Shown: positions 37,417 through 48,690, counted from the stretch's first letter. The stretch is DNA of 64,000 nt from Alkalimarinus alittae (GCF_026016465.1 NZ_CP100390.1:2332001-2396000); one strand, 5' to 3'. The notes: generated by a model from the letters alone, not told the origin. Program-made: numbers and translations.

Positions 37417-39675
37417 CTAAAATAAGTAGCTTACGGTGACATCAGCAGAGCGTCCGTCCCCGATATAAACAATGCTGCCCCCTCGGTAAACGGCTGTATA
37501 ATATTGCTCATCTGCAACATTATTCAGGTTAGCCCGAACATTAAAGTTATTGTTTAACTTATAAGTAGCAAACAAATCCACAACCGTGTAGCTAGGCAAG
37601 CTAATCGTTTCCCTTGCGGCACTGTCTGGTTGTCCACCATAAATCTCACTTGAATACGTTACTACACCGCCAAGCGCTAATGCAGGTTCTAGCTGATATT
37701 TAAGTTGAACGTTGGCACTGTTATCTGCAAAATTGGCTTTCGGTTTTCCAACATTTTCTGGGTTAAACGACTTAAGTGTTTCAGAGTCCATAATTGCAAC
37801 ACCGACCTGCCCACTCAGCTTATCAGTAATATTACCGCTCAAACCAAGCTCGATACCTTCAACTCGGTTTTTACCCGTATTAAAGCTACCGCCTGTCTGA
37901 TAAGAATCGACACCACTTTCTATCACGTCATCTTTAGTGATTTGAAATATAGCCGCTGTAGCGAGTAGTTTGTCATCCATCAAGTTCCACTTGGTACCGA
38001 TTTCTAGGTTGGTTGACTGCTCAGGATCTGCAGCATAATTACCGCTAGTATCTGTACATAAGCCACCATATCCACAACTTGTTCCTGCATCTGCTTCGCC
38101 ACCATTGATATTTGAAGATGTGCTCCAACTTGCATAAATATTGCCGTTTTCCCATGGAGAATAAACAAGCCCTAAGTGTCCATTAAAGAATCCGTCATCA
38201 TAGTCATAGACTGTTTCAGGTGTGACCACTCCAAAACGAGATGTAGACTCTGCAGCCCATAGCTCATAATCAAATTGGTCATAACGTAAACCTGCGAATA
38301 CTTCCCAGTCTTCGTTTACTGTAATGGTGTCCATTAAGTAAGCAGAAATGGTTTGCAATTCTAGTTCAGTGCGTTTTGGATTTTTATCAATACTGCCCAC
38401 CCATGATGAGTTATCTGGGTCATAAGGATTAATAGTGCCAATACTGTCAGTGGTAACCGTGTAATTACCAGAAGCGACCTTTTCGTTAGCAAACTCAGCA
38501 CCCACTACAATAGTATTCCGCATGCCGGCAATATCGGCATCAAGAATAAAGTTTGTTTGGTTTCCTAGATATTCATTTTCTTGCCAGCCTGTAAAGGTAC
38601 GCAAACCCGAACGACGAGTGCTATATACTGAAATAGCATAATCGTTAGCCGTGGTTCCATAACGAGTTTTGTTCTCTAAACGAGTGCCCCCCCCCATGTC
38701 TACGTCAATATTGAACGTTGCAATATCAGCCTCTGTCTCTTGAAAATCTAGACCATCTTGCCCGACATACTTAACATTTTTATCAGGTTTACCATCAACT
38801 AAATAAGTACCAGGATCTGTTTTATCATCACTTCTAAACGAATAGTAATCTGCACTGAGTTCAACATTGTCAGTGGCTTTATAAGTGGCAGACAGTAACC
38901 CACCAAAACGTTCTTCACTTGCTGGCTCGCGATCAGGAATATCACTAGACGTATATAATCCATTGATACGAAATGCTAAATCATCATTAACTGCCGCATT
39001 ATGATCTAAGGTATAACGTTGAAATTTATCTGTACCGAGTCCAGCATCTAGCTGAGTTGAGGTATCGTTAATGCTAGCTTTTTTAGTCACGCTGTTAACC
39101 GCACCACCTGTAGAGCCTCTTCCTGCAAAAGTTGAGCTAGGGCCTTTGGTGATTTCAATTTGCTCTAAAGCAAATGTTTCTCGAGTAATTAGGCCTGGAT
39201 CCCTCAAACCATCAGTATAGACATCACTTCGCGCTTCATACCCTCGAATAATATATCGGTCGCCAAATGAGTTCCCGCCTTCACCTGTACCCAACGTGAT
39301 GCCTGGTTGCGCACTCAATATATCTTTCAGTTCAGTTTTACCCGACTCTTCTATCTGATCTTTCGTTAGAACAGTTATCGTTTGAGGTGTATCTGCAATA
39401 TCACGTGTGCGTCTGACGTCGGCTAATGTCTTAGCCTTGTATGGTGCCCCTTTTTCAGCATAAGGATTATCACTCACAGTCACGCCTGCCCCCTCTACCA
39501 TGAGTGTATCCATCACCACACTGGTTTCTTCATTGGTTTCTACGTTGACATTACTCTCTTCGGCGTAAGCACCTCCTACTAATGCAGAAGAGATGCTCAT
39601 CGCTAACGTACTGGCCATCATTGCAGGCTTTGCTTTAGCAAAGTGGGTATGGCTCTCACCCTTATATTTCGACAT
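37417..39675 (-). CDS. TonB-dependent siderophore receptor (Fiu-like)
   Basis: 752 residues. It has an N-terminal signal peptide (ending about SALVGGAYA), then a TonB-box region, a plug domain (about 85-190, PQTITVLTKDQIEESGK) and a 22-strand barrel ending in aromatic VTVSYLF. The neighbouring PiuC-type gene and plug pattern (RDVYTDGLRD-like ARSDVYTDGLRDPG) suggest a catecholate siderophore receptor such as Fiu/CirA, but ligand is inference. The tonB gene is 187 bp upstream. No Fur-like box is clear in that 187-bp gap. Confidence 0.94.
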   Translation of the reverse strand: MSKYKGESHTHFAKAKPAMMASTLAMSISSALVGGAYAEESNVNVETNEETSVVMDTLMVEGAGVTVSDNPYAEKGAPYKAKTLADVRRTRDIADTPQTITVLTKDQIEESGKTELKDILSAQPGITLGTGEGGNSFGDRYIIRGYEARSDVYTDGLRDPGLITRETFALEQIEITKGPSSTFAGRGSTGGAVNSVTKKASINDTSTQLDAGLGTDKFQRYTLDHNAAVNDDLAFRINGLYTSSDIPDREPASEERFGGLLSATYKATDNVELSADYYSFRSDDKTDPGTYLVDGKPDKNVKYVGQDGLDFQETEADIATFNIDVDMGGGTRLENKTRYGTTANDYAISVYSTRRSGLRTFTGWQENEYLGNQTNFILDADIAGMRNTIVVGAEFANEKVASGNYTVTTDSIGTINPYDPDNSSWVGSIDKNPKRTELELQTISAYLMDTITVNEDWEVFAGLRYDQFDYELWAAESTSRFGVVTPETVYDYDDGFFNGHLGLVYSPWENGNIYASWSTSSNINGGEADAGTSCGYGGLCTDTSGNYAADPEQSTNLEIGTKWNLMDDKLLATAAIFQITKDDVIESGVDSYQTGGSFNTGKNRVEGIELGLSGNITDKLSGQVGVAIMDSETLKSFNPENVGKPKANFADNSANVQLKYQLEPALALGGVVTYSSEIYGGQPDSAARETISLPSYTVVDLFATYKLNNNFNVRANLNNVADEQYYTAVYRGGSIVYIGDGRSADVTVSYLF

Positions 39676-39862
39676 AACATAATCCTTTGAACGTAGTTTA
39701 AAAATTAATAATTACATGCCCAGTGATTTCACTAAGCGGTTGTTACTTTCTAAACATGCACACCATGGCCTGGCCAAACGCCTGATATAACGAAAAGAAA
39801 GTCGTGGTTGGTTTGGTTTAATACTTCATGACGTATTACGCCAAAGCCGAGGTAGAAACAGG

Positions 39863-40690
39863 TTAACTATTTAATTTAAATGCAATAGGTAGCGTGAAAC
39901 GTATATTATTACCTTTTATATCTGCAGGTACTGGAGGGAACGGCTCTGCTCGCTTTAACATCACTAATACCGCTTTATCTAATGCATCAAACCCTGAGCT
40001 TTTCTGTATATCAAAATCTAGTACGCGCCCAGTACGACTGATTTTAAAATCCAGTATGGCAATGCCTTCTTCGGCTTTTCTCCTTGAAGACAATGGGTAG
40101 CGTTTATGCTGTGCTAATTGAGCCAAAAGCTTAGCTAAGTAACTTCGGCTGACCCCTGCATCCCCACCGGTACTCAACGAGTTAGCATCACCTGTACTTT
40201 TCTTTTTCTGTGTGATTAATTGATTCTCTTTGGGTGCTTCAACTTGAAAATTGTCATGTTCAGTATTTTCAGCCTCAGTTATTTCTATTTTATTTACAGG
40301 TTCTAAACGATCTTCCTTAACGTTTTCTTTAACTGTCGATTTAGTTTTTATATCGACTATCCTGGCATCGACGTTTTGTTTCGCATCTGAGCGATCTACT
40401 AATATTTCTGTTTGTTGTATTTCAGGTTCCTCAACGACCTCTTCAACTATGCTTTCAGTGACGTTTTCTTCTAAAACCTCAGTAACAGGTTTAACCATAT
40501 CGTTTACAGCATCGGACGTTTCAATGGTGTCTCCAAAATCCCCCATCATGCCTAGATCAATTTCAACACCTTGCTTTCCTTCTGCTGCAGCACTTTTTAA
40601 ACTATCTGACGGCATTACAATAAAAATAAGTGCGTGAAGGCTAATCGCTATAACCAACGTTATAGCCCAGTGTGTCGCCTTTATTGTCAT
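39863..40690 (-). CDS. tonB: Energy-transducing protein TonB
   Basis: 275 residues. An N-terminal membrane anchor (about 9-27) precedes a long Glu/Val/Lys-rich periplasmic linker (about 45-170) and the C-terminal TonB domain (about 185-272, YLAKLLAQLAQHKRYPLSSR, ILDFKISRTGRVLDFDIQKS). The linker is acidic rather than the usual Pro-rich type. It transfers proton-motive energy from ExbB/ExbD to outer-membrane receptors. Its start overlaps the second exbD by 4 bp. Confidence 0.95.
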   Translation of the reverse strand: MTIKATHWAITLVIAISLHALIFIVMPSDSLKSAAAEGKQGVEIDLGMMGDFGDTIETSDAVNDMVKPVTEVLEENVTESIVEEVVEEPEIQQTEILVDRSDAKQNVDARIVDIKTKSTVKENVKEDRLEPVNKIEITEAENTEHDNFQVEAPKENQLITQKKKSTGDANSLSTGGDAGVSRSYLAKLLAQLAQHKRYPLSSRRKAEEGIAILDFKISRTGRVLDFDIQKSSGFDALDKAVLVMLKRAEPFPPVPADIKGNNIRFTLPIAFKLNS

Positions 40691-41112
40691 GTTATTTCTC
40701 CAAATTCAGTAATTAACTGAACTTTTAGTAACCCTACTTGGCGAATTGCTTTCAACACACCCTGGAGGCTTTCAGCCGCAACTGCCCCATCAACTTTTAA
40801 AATGATATACAGGTCCTGAGGGTCAAGCTCTTCTAACACTCGCTTATTTAGTTGATCTGATAACTGCTTAAGACTTACCGCTTGTTTATTTAGTTTCACT
40901 TCTGATGCTTTATTAACGATCACAGTAATCGTCTTATCAGCGATCTCATTCACAGAAAGAGACTTTGGATAGTTAATACTTGAGTTGTCAGTTTCTCGGA
41001 TAACGCCTGCCACCATAAAAAATATCAACATTAAAAAAACAACATTAATTAAGGGTATTAGGTTCTCGTCATTTTGGTTTTTACTTGAAATGGGTACTTG
41101 AACGAAGTTCAT
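40687..41112 (-). CDS. exbD: ExbD/TolR family protein (second copy)
   Basis: 141 residues with one N-terminal membrane helix (about 20-40, LIPLINVVFLMLIFFMVAG) containing the ExbD/TolR pattern. The usual Asp of LIDVVF is replaced by Asn (LINVVF), which is remarkable because that Asp is the proton-carrying residue. The periplasmic domain follows. It overlaps tonB and the first exbD by 4 bp each. Confidence 0.92.
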   Translation of the reverse strand: MNFVQVPISSKNQNDENLIPLINVVFLMLIFFMVAGVIRETDNSSINYPKSLSVNEIADKTITVIVNKASEVKLNKQAVSLKQLSDQLNKRVLEELDPQDLYIILKVDGAVAAESLQGVLKAIRQVGLLKVQLITEFGEIT

Positions 41113-41525
41113 AATGCCTCTATTTGAACCTTAGACTTTATAAAAACATCACCTAAAGCGACCTTTTTTATGCCCTGTTCATTTAACACGCTAATGAGTT
41201 TCACAATAGTTTGTGTATTAACATTTGATTCAACATCAATAAAGACTTGGTTCTTGCCGTCTGCTTTTAGTGATTTAACAAACGCTAAATTGCCTATTGA
41301 AAAAGTGGAACCGTTATAGGTTATGAGACCTTGTTGATTTAAAAGCTGTATTCTAGCGGCTTCACGTGCTTCAAGTTTGCTGCCTGTTGGCATTGAAATA
41401 TCAATCGAGAACCAATGACTAAAGCTAGAAGACAACATAAAAAATAGCAGTAAAATAAACACTACATCGATTAACGGGGTTAAACTAATTCTGTTTATTT
41501 TTTTTGACTGGGCTTCAAGCAGCAT
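41109..41525 (-). CDS. exbD: ExbD/TolR family protein (first copy)
   Basis: 138 residues. The N-terminal helix has the canonical LTPLIDVVFILLLFFMLSSS with the proton-translocating Asp. The periplasmic domain follows. It works with ExbB as part of the ExbB-ExbD-TonB motor. It overlaps the exbB end by 11 bp and the second exbD by 4 bp. This copy keeps the key Asp that the second copy lacks. Confidence 0.95.
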   Translation of the reverse strand: MLLEAQSKKINRISLTPLIDVVFILLLFFMLSSSFSHWFSIDISMPTGSKLEAREAARIQLLNQQGLITYNGSTFSIGNLAFVKSLKADGKNQVFIDVESNVNTQTIVKLISVLNEQGIKKVALGDVFIKSKVQIEAL

Positions 41526-42390
41526 GTGCTAGCTCACCTTGTTCAGCGTTATCTGAGTAGTGTGGCATCTGTGTAAATACACGTGTAACTGAGTCATTCA
41601 AAATGTAAGTAATACGCTCACATTTACGCTCCAGATAACCATGTAACATCACAACGGGTATAGCGACGGATAAACCTACTGCGGTAGTTAAGAGCGCTTG
41701 CCAAATACCCCCTGAAAGAACGGATGGATCTACCTGACTACCCGCAGACTCCATCTGCTGAAAGGCTTCAATCATCCCCATAACCGTACCTAATAATCCT
41801 AGTAAGGGGCTTAAAGTCGCAATCATCTCCAACGGCCTAAGATAACTGCGTAAATTTTGCATTAACTCGTTGGCGAGCCTTGTCAGCTCTTCTTTATGAC
41901 GTTTTAAGGCGTCATTTTGATTAGAAACACCTACCAACCCCGAACAATAAATATAGTCACAAGCTTTCTGAGCACTTAAAACCAACTGAGATAAAGGACG
42001 ATTTTTAACTAAGAACGACTCAGCCTTTTTAACATCACCCTGAGCCCACGCTTGTAAACTAGCATCAATATCATCAACACGTTCTGCTTTAGCACGATAG
42101 AACTGCCAAATTTTGACGAGTCCAATCGCCACTGCAGCAACAGAAAACGTCATCAGTACCCAAACAACTGGACCACCCACTTGCAAGAACTCTGCGGCAG
42201 ATTTTGATACGGGGTTTGTTTCTAGGTTTAAGTCAAGCAATTGGTAACTGCTATCTACAGAGTCAACCGCAAGTTCATTTGTTAATACTTCAGGAATATT
42301 ACTTGATACACCTTGAACTAAAGCCTCTGCTTCAGTATCGCTCAGTTCAGCTGTATGAATCTGCGGAATGGCGGGTTCTGGTTGCGACAT
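41515..42390 (-). CDS. exbB: ExbB/TolQ-type proton channel
   Basis: 291 residues from ATG 42390, chosen for GAGGTG just upstream; the frame is open to 42417 without a better start. There is an N-terminal extension of about 70 residues, then three membrane helices of the MotA/TolQ/ExbB family (GGPVVWVLMTFSVAAVAIG; ATLSPLLGLLGTVMGMIEAF; WQALLTTAVGLSVAIPVVML). It is the core of the inner-membrane motor. First gene of exbB-exbD-exbD-tonB, with a Fur-like region just upstream. Confidence 0.94.
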   Translation of the reverse strand: MSQPEPAIPQIHTAELSDTEAEALVQGVSSNIPEVLTNELAVDSVDSSYQLLDLNLETNPVSKSAAEFLQVGGPVVWVLMTFSVAAVAIGLVKIWQFYRAKAERVDDIDASLQAWAQGDVKKAESFLVKNRPLSQLVLSAQKACDYIYCSGLVGVSNQNDALKRHKEELTRLANELMQNLRSYLRPLEMIATLSPLLGLLGTVMGMIEAFQQMESAGSQVDPSVLSGGIWQALLTTAVGLSVAIPVVMLHGYLERKCERITYILNDSVTRVFTQMPHYSDNAEQGELAHAA

Positions 42391-42425
42391 CAAACACCTC
42401 AAATTGATATTAATCACTATTTATG

Positions 42426-42478
42426 CGAATGATAATGATTATTACTAATCTAATCAAGAACTATTATCATTTGCATTT
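42426..42478. promoter_or_regulatory. Fur-box-like operator region
   Basis: TGATAATGATTATTA (42430-42444) fits the 7-1-7 Fur pattern with one deviation (TGATAAT-G-ATTATTA). A second site reading TGATAAT on the minus strand lies at about 42460-42475 (ACTATTATCATTTGCATTT on the plus strand). The pair lies between the exbB start and the Crp/Fnr-type gene, so iron-dependent repression of one or both is likely. Confidence 0.75.
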
Positions 42479-42584
42479 AGGTTTAACGGAGTCATTTAAC
42501 GTTAACGCAGAGGAATTCTTTACTGGTCAATACGACTAGGCGATAATCTATACCCTTCAGACACTATTCAAAACCGAGGCAAAT

Positions 42585-43175
42585 GTGGATCAACACTTTG
42601 TAAAAATGCGTGCTACCTTAGAAGAGCGCTTTCACGCAGAACTCAGTGACTGGCGCGGTTTTGTTCAGTTCTTTCATCTGCAACAATTAAATGAAAACGA
42701 ACACTGGATTAAAGCGGGTCAGCCTTGTGATGAATTTTTTTATATAGCAGAGGGATTAGTCCGCATATATTATGTAGACCAAGAAGGTAATGAAGTTAAC
42801 GAAGGTTTTTACGAAGAAGGGATGCTCTTAGGGCCTATTTCTAGTTTTGTTAGCGGCGCCCCTTGCCCTTACTACATTCAAACGATTGAGCCGGTTACGC
42901 TATTGGTTGCAAACTATCCAAAATTTCATGCCTACGCCTTAGATAAACCTGAAATACTTAATTTCGAAATCACCTTCATGCACAGCCTTTTTGTGAGTAA
43001 CGCTAAGCGAGATGCTAAACGGTTAATATGTAATGGCGAGCAGCGTTATCGATGGTTTTGTAAAGAGTATCAGCATCTACTAGACCGTATTCCTCAGTAT
43101 CACATTGCATCATTTCTAGGCATGACGCCTGTTAGTTTGTCTAGGCTCAAAAAGAGTCTGAACAAGAACAGTTAG
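42585..43175 (+). CDS. Crp/Fnr-type transcriptional regulator
   Basis: 196 residues from a GTG start (GAGG upstream); an overlapping ATG at 42583 is in another frame. It has an N-terminal cyclic-nucleotide-binding fold (about 30-125) and a short C-terminal helical part with an HTH-like end (QYHIASFLGMTPVSLSRLKK). There are no Fe-S Cys as in Fnr. It is divergent from exbB across the Fur-like region, so it may add a second input to iron uptake. Ligand unknown. Confidence 0.87.
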   Translation: MDQHFVKMRATLEERFHAELSDWRGFVQFFHLQQLNENEHWIKAGQPCDEFFYIAEGLVRIYYVDQEGNEVNEGFYEEGMLLGPISSFVSGAPCPYYIQTIEPVTLLVANYPKFHAYALDKPEILNFEITFMHSLFVSNAKRDAKRLICNGEQRYRWFCKEYQHLLDRIPQYHIASFLGMTPVSLSRLKKSLNKNS

Positions 43176-43179
43176 TAAA

Positions 43180-43262
43180 TGGGGGAACATCCCCAGGTGG
43201 ATGAAATAATACCAGTCCATGCGGGGTGTAATCCCCAAGAAACAAACAATTACCAGTCCATG
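43180..43262. repeat. Small hairpins and a 12-bp direct repeat
   Basis: TGGGG...CCCCA (about 43180-43195) and GGGGTGTAATCCCC (43223-43236) are short hairpins. TACCAGTCCATG occurs at 43210-43221 and 43251-43262. They fill the gap between the Crp/Fnr-type gene and the terminator. Purpose unknown. Confidence 0.6.
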
Positions 43263-43265
43263 TGT

Positions 43266-43287
43266 GGGCGGACTTGCCAGTCCGCCC
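43266..43287 (+). terminator. Terminator-like hairpin after the Crp/Fnr-type gene
   Basis: Perfect 9-bp stem GGGCGGACT / AGTCCGCCC with a four-base loop, followed by a T-rich stretch TTCAATCTTCTT on the plus strand. It lies between convergent genes and may act on both strands. Confidence 0.65.
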
Positions 43288-43297
43288 TTCAATCTTC

Positions 43298-45337
<2,040 letters not shown>

Positions 45338-45346
45338 TCAATTAGT

Positions 45347-45377
45347 ATCTTTAGTGAGTGTTATAAGCACTAAAGAT
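45347..45377. promoter_or_regulatory. Inverted repeat upstream of fadH
   Basis: ATCTTTAGTG (45347-45356) and CACTAAAGAT (45368-45377) form perfect 10-bp arms with an 11-base spacer, 25 bp upstream of the fadH start. It has no T run on the minus strand, so an operator or leader hairpin is more likely than a terminator. Confidence 0.45.
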
Positions 45378-45534
45378 CAGACTTATTTAGTTTTTTGTAT
45401 TTTCTCTGGTGAATTATTGACCCAGAGTTTATTGTCATTGCCCGATATACTAGTTGATACGATTATTGCATTCCTTAACATTTGATAATCGAATACGAAG
45501 ATCTCACTAAATATACAAAACGTTAACCCGACTT

Positions 45535-47421
45535 TTATGACATACCTAAATGACTAAACCTATCTTCAAGATCAGTTAGTATGGATGGGTCATCAATGGT
45601 TGATGGCACTGTGTATTCTTCACCATCCGCTATTTGACGTATGGTTTTACGTAATATCTTGCCTGACCTTGTTTTTGGTAGTCGTTCCACGATCATGGCT
45701 CGTTGAAAGCAGGCTAATGGACCAATCCGGTCTCTGACTAACTGAATTAGTTCTTGCTCCAATTCATCATCGTCGACATCGACACCGTCTTTAAGTAACA
45801 CCAAACCAATAGGCACCTGACCCTTGAGAGGATCTGCCACTCCAAATACCGCACACTCTGCGATGGCTTCATGAGAGCCAACGACCTCTTCCATTTCGCC
45901 GGTTGATAGCCGATGCCCTGCTACATTAATCACATCATCGGTTCGCCCCATAATGAAAAGGTAACCCTCTTCATCAAAGTAACCGCCATCGCCAGATAAG
46001 TAATAACCATCAAATGTATCGAGATATGAACTTTTAAATCGAGGAGTATCATTCCAGACGGTAGGTAAACACCCCGGTGGCAAAGGTAATTTAACTACAA
46101 CACTACCTTGCTCATTAGGCTCCGCAGGTTTTCCATGTGAATTTAAGACCTGAACATTAAACCCAACTGTCGGCATTGTGGCAGAGCCCGGTTTAACAGG
46201 CATTAATGCCTCACCTATAGGGTTACAGGCAATTGCCCAGCCGGTTTCAGTTTGCCACCAGTGATCTATAACCGGCAGCCCTGTTTTCTGTTTTAACCAT
46301 TCATACGTCGGTGGATCAAGCCGCTCACCTGCGAGAAATAAGCGTTCTAGCTTGCTGAGATCGTACTGTTGCATCAACTTAGCATCTGGATCTTCTTTGC
46401 GAATAGCTCTAAATGCAGTGGGAGCAGAAAACAATACTTTTACGCCATGATCAGAGCAAACACGCCAAAATGCTCCGGCATCAGGGGTTTTAACCGGCTT
46501 ACCTTCGTACAAAATAGAAGTGCAACCGGTAATTAACGGCGCATAAACGATATACGAATGCCCAACCACCCAGCCTACATCAGAGGCGGCCCAATAAACA
46601 TCACCAGGCTTAACACCATAAACCCACTCCATGCTGTATCGCATTGCAACAGCATGACCGCCATTGTCACGAACGACCCCTTTGGGCTTTCCGGTGGTAC
46701 CAGAGGTATAAAGAATGTATAGGGGATCGGTTGCTAAAACGGGAACAGGGTCTTTTGCTGTGGCTATCGCCATTATGTCTTGCCAGTCAAAATCACGATG
46801 TTCAACCAGCGAGCAAATAGCTTGTGGGCGCTGCACGATGACACAACTATGGGGTTTATGAGTCGCCAGCTCAATGGCTTGATCTAATAAGGGTTTGTAT
46901 TCGATCACCTTGCTGACTTCAATACCACATGACGCCGAAATAATGACTTTTGGTGTAGCATCGTCAATTCTTACAGCCAGCTCGCTCGCCGCAAACCCAC
47001 CAAACACGACAGAATGAACCGCCCCGATACGAGCGCAAGCTAGCATCGCAATAACGGCCTCGGGAATCATCGGCATATAGAGCACAACCCTATCACCTTT
47101 TGATACACCTAAAGCATCCAAAGCACCAGCAAAAAAAGCGACCTTGTCTCTTAACTCTGTGTAACTATATTGTTGAACACTATTTGTGGCAGGCGAGTCA
47201 TAGATTAAGGCTGTTTGAGCACCTCGCCCCTGCTCTATATGGTAGTCTAATGCGAGATAAGACGTATTGAGTTCACCGTCCGCATACCAACAATCTAACC
47301 CATCTTGGTTTTTACTCAGTATGGTTGAAGGTTTTTTATACCAAGCGATAAGTTCAGATTTTTCTTTCCAAAAAGAAACAGGGTCACTAATTGATGATTG
47401 ATAGGTGGCTTTATAGGTCAT
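45535..47421 (-). CDS. prpE: Propionyl-CoA synthetase
   Basis: 628 residues from ATG 47421, chosen for AAGGGAG just upstream. It is of the acyl-CoA synthetase superfamily, with YTSGTTGKPKGVV (P-loop), WWQTETGW, and the C-terminal Lys in TRSGKILRKT, which could be acetylated for control. Overall pattern and length fit PrpE better than Acs (about 650). It activates propionate to propionyl-CoA. No prpBCD genes are in the window. Confidence 0.92.
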   Translation of the reverse strand: MTYKATYQSSISDPVSFWKEKSELIAWYKKPSTILSKNQDGLDCWYADGELNTSYLALDYHIEQGRGAQTALIYDSPATNSVQQYSYTELRDKVAFFAGALDALGVSKGDRVVLYMPMIPEAVIAMLACARIGAVHSVVFGGFAASELAVRIDDATPKVIISASCGIEVSKVIEYKPLLDQAIELATHKPHSCVIVQRPQAICSLVEHRDFDWQDIMAIATAKDPVPVLATDPLYILYTSGTTGKPKGVVRDNGGHAVAMRYSMEWVYGVKPGDVYWAASDVGWVVGHSYIVYAPLITGCTSILYEGKPVKTPDAGAFWRVCSDHGVKVLFSAPTAFRAIRKEDPDAKLMQQYDLSKLERLFLAGERLDPPTYEWLKQKTGLPVIDHWWQTETGWAIACNPIGEALMPVKPGSATMPTVGFNVQVLNSHGKPAEPNEQGSVVVKLPLPPGCLPTVWNDTPRFKSSYLDTFDGYYLSGDGGYFDEEGYLFIMGRTDDVINVAGHRLSTGEMEEVVGSHEAIAECAVFGVADPLKGQVPIGLVLLKDGVDVDDDELEQELIQLVRDRIGPLACFQRAMIVERLPKTRSGKILRKTIRQIADGEEYTVPSTIDDPSILTDLEDRFSHLGMS

Positions 47422-47523
47422 ATATAAACTCCCTTGCAATGCTGTATACCGAATACACTTGCAAGAAAGTTTAGAACACTATTTGATCAATTCATCTAAG
47501 ACAAAAGGCTAACAGCTTGATGA

Positions 47524-48294
47524 TTAGCCTGCCCTTAAAGCCAATATTGAATTTATGTTAATGTCTTTTGTATATTGAATAAAACGTGGCTCTTTTGACT
47601 CCATGGCTAAGATAGACATTCTGTCGGCTAACTCATTGCCTTCAACCCCTACATGACCATTAACATGCAATACCTTAATGTCGCTTTTAAGTTGCAGGTA
47701 TAGCGCAAACATTTTCTTGATAAGGTCTAGATTTTTTATCTCACCTCCTGCTTTTTTCCAGCCTTTTTTCTCCCAACTTACAGCCCACTGTGTGATGCAC
47801 TGAATTGAATACTTTGAGTCGCAGAAAATGGCTACCGAACGGTTACTCTCGACTTCTTTTTTTGCAAGCACTAATGCTTCAAACAATGCGCTAAGTTCCG
47901 CTGTATTATTTGTGCCCTTTGGGTTGTATAGACCGTACCAAAGTTCGTCTACCCTACCTTTACGATAAACGGCCAAGCCTGATCCGGCCTCACCAGGGTT
48001 AGGCTCGCAACCGCCATCGGTAAAAATTTTAGTGTCAACATTGAGCTTATCAACTTCTGCCGCCGAATAAGTTTTAACGGTAGCTCGTTTACTTTTTGGT
48101 GCCGTTGCACTTTTAGAGTTAGCGCTTCGAGTGTTAGGGGAACGACCACCGTAAGCTGCTTCAGCTTCAGGTAATGTTTTAAATGATTTATATCGTGCAC
48201 CAGGAAAATGATCTATGTGCTTTTTACAGTTCGCCCAGTCTGTAAAAATACCGGTTTCTCGACCCTGCCATATAACATAATATTTTGAAGCCAC
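47524..48294 (-). CDS. rnhA: Ribonuclease HI with N-terminal hybrid-binding domain
   Basis: 256 residues from a GTG start with AAAGGAA upstream. Residues about 4-48 form the RNase H1 RNA/DNA hybrid-binding domain (YYVIWQGRETGIFTDWANCK). Then comes a basic linker (about 50-80) and the RNase HI domain with the D-E-D-D residues in FTDGGCEPNPG, NTAELSALFEAL, FCDSKYS and GNELAD. It degrades RNA in RNA:DNA hybrids. The added N-terminal domain, common in eukaryotes and some bacteria, gives processivity. Confidence 0.95.
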   Translation of the reverse strand: MASKYYVIWQGRETGIFTDWANCKKHIDHFPGARYKSFKTLPEAEAAYGGRSPNTRSANSKSATAPKSKRATVKTYSAAEVDKLNVDTKIFTDGGCEPNPGEAGSGLAVYRKGRVDELWYGLYNPKGTNNTAELSALFEALVLAKKEVESNRSVAIFCDSKYSIQCITQWAVSWEKKGWKKAGGEIKNLDLIKKMFALYLQLKSDIKVLHVNGHVGVEGNELADRMSILAMESKEPRFIQYTKDININSILALRAG

Positions 48295-48399
48295 AATTGT
48301 TCCTTTGTGAAAACACTAAAATGAGCGGTTAGTCACCTGATAACAAGATATAATCTAACAGGCTAACCGTTGTCCATTGTGAAATTTGAGCTGTATTCC

Positions 48400-48690
48400 A
48401 TGAAAATAAGTGCCATAAATGTTGTCGATGAGAAAATTACCTGCTCAAACTGCGAAGCGATCTGCTGTCGCATGGAAGTTATGATTATCACAGACACAGG
48501 TGTGCCAGACCGTTATATTAAAACCGACAAATGGGGCGGTGAAACCATGGATCGACTCAGTGACGGTTGGTGTGCAGCACTCGACCGTAACACTATGATG
48601 TGCTCGATTTATGAAAATAGACCGCTTATTTGCAGAGAGTTTGCGATGGGTGAAGATGAGTGCATAGATGCACGAAACGATTACCCTTAA
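48400..48690 (+). CDS. YkgJ-family cysteine cluster protein
   Basis: 96 residues from ATG 48400; TTG 48370 and GTG 48379 are in-frame alternatives. The Cys pattern (CSNCEAICCR ... WCAAL ... MMCSIYENRPLICREFAMGEDEC) matches the YkgJ/UPF0153 zinc- or iron-sulfur-binding cluster. The function of this family is not known. It is divergent from rnhA. The 158 bp after it contain no recognised gene. Confidence 0.85.
   Translation: MKISAINVVDEKITCSNCEAICCRMEVMIITDTGVPDRYIKTDKWGGETMDRLSDGWCAALDRNTMMCSIYENRPLICREFAMGEDECIDARNDYP

Noticed and set aside
39676-39862. A Fur box before the siderophore receptor gene
   Set aside because: AT-rich stretches occur, but no 7-1-7 match of quality similar to 42430-42444.
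39894-40637. Two long plus-strand ORFs opposite tonB
   Set aside because: They are mirror frames of the tonB linker, rich in Ser/Thr by codon reflection, without start signals.
43210-43262. Possible CRISPR-like repeats
   Set aside because: Only two 12-bp copies, no regular spacer length, and no cas genes.
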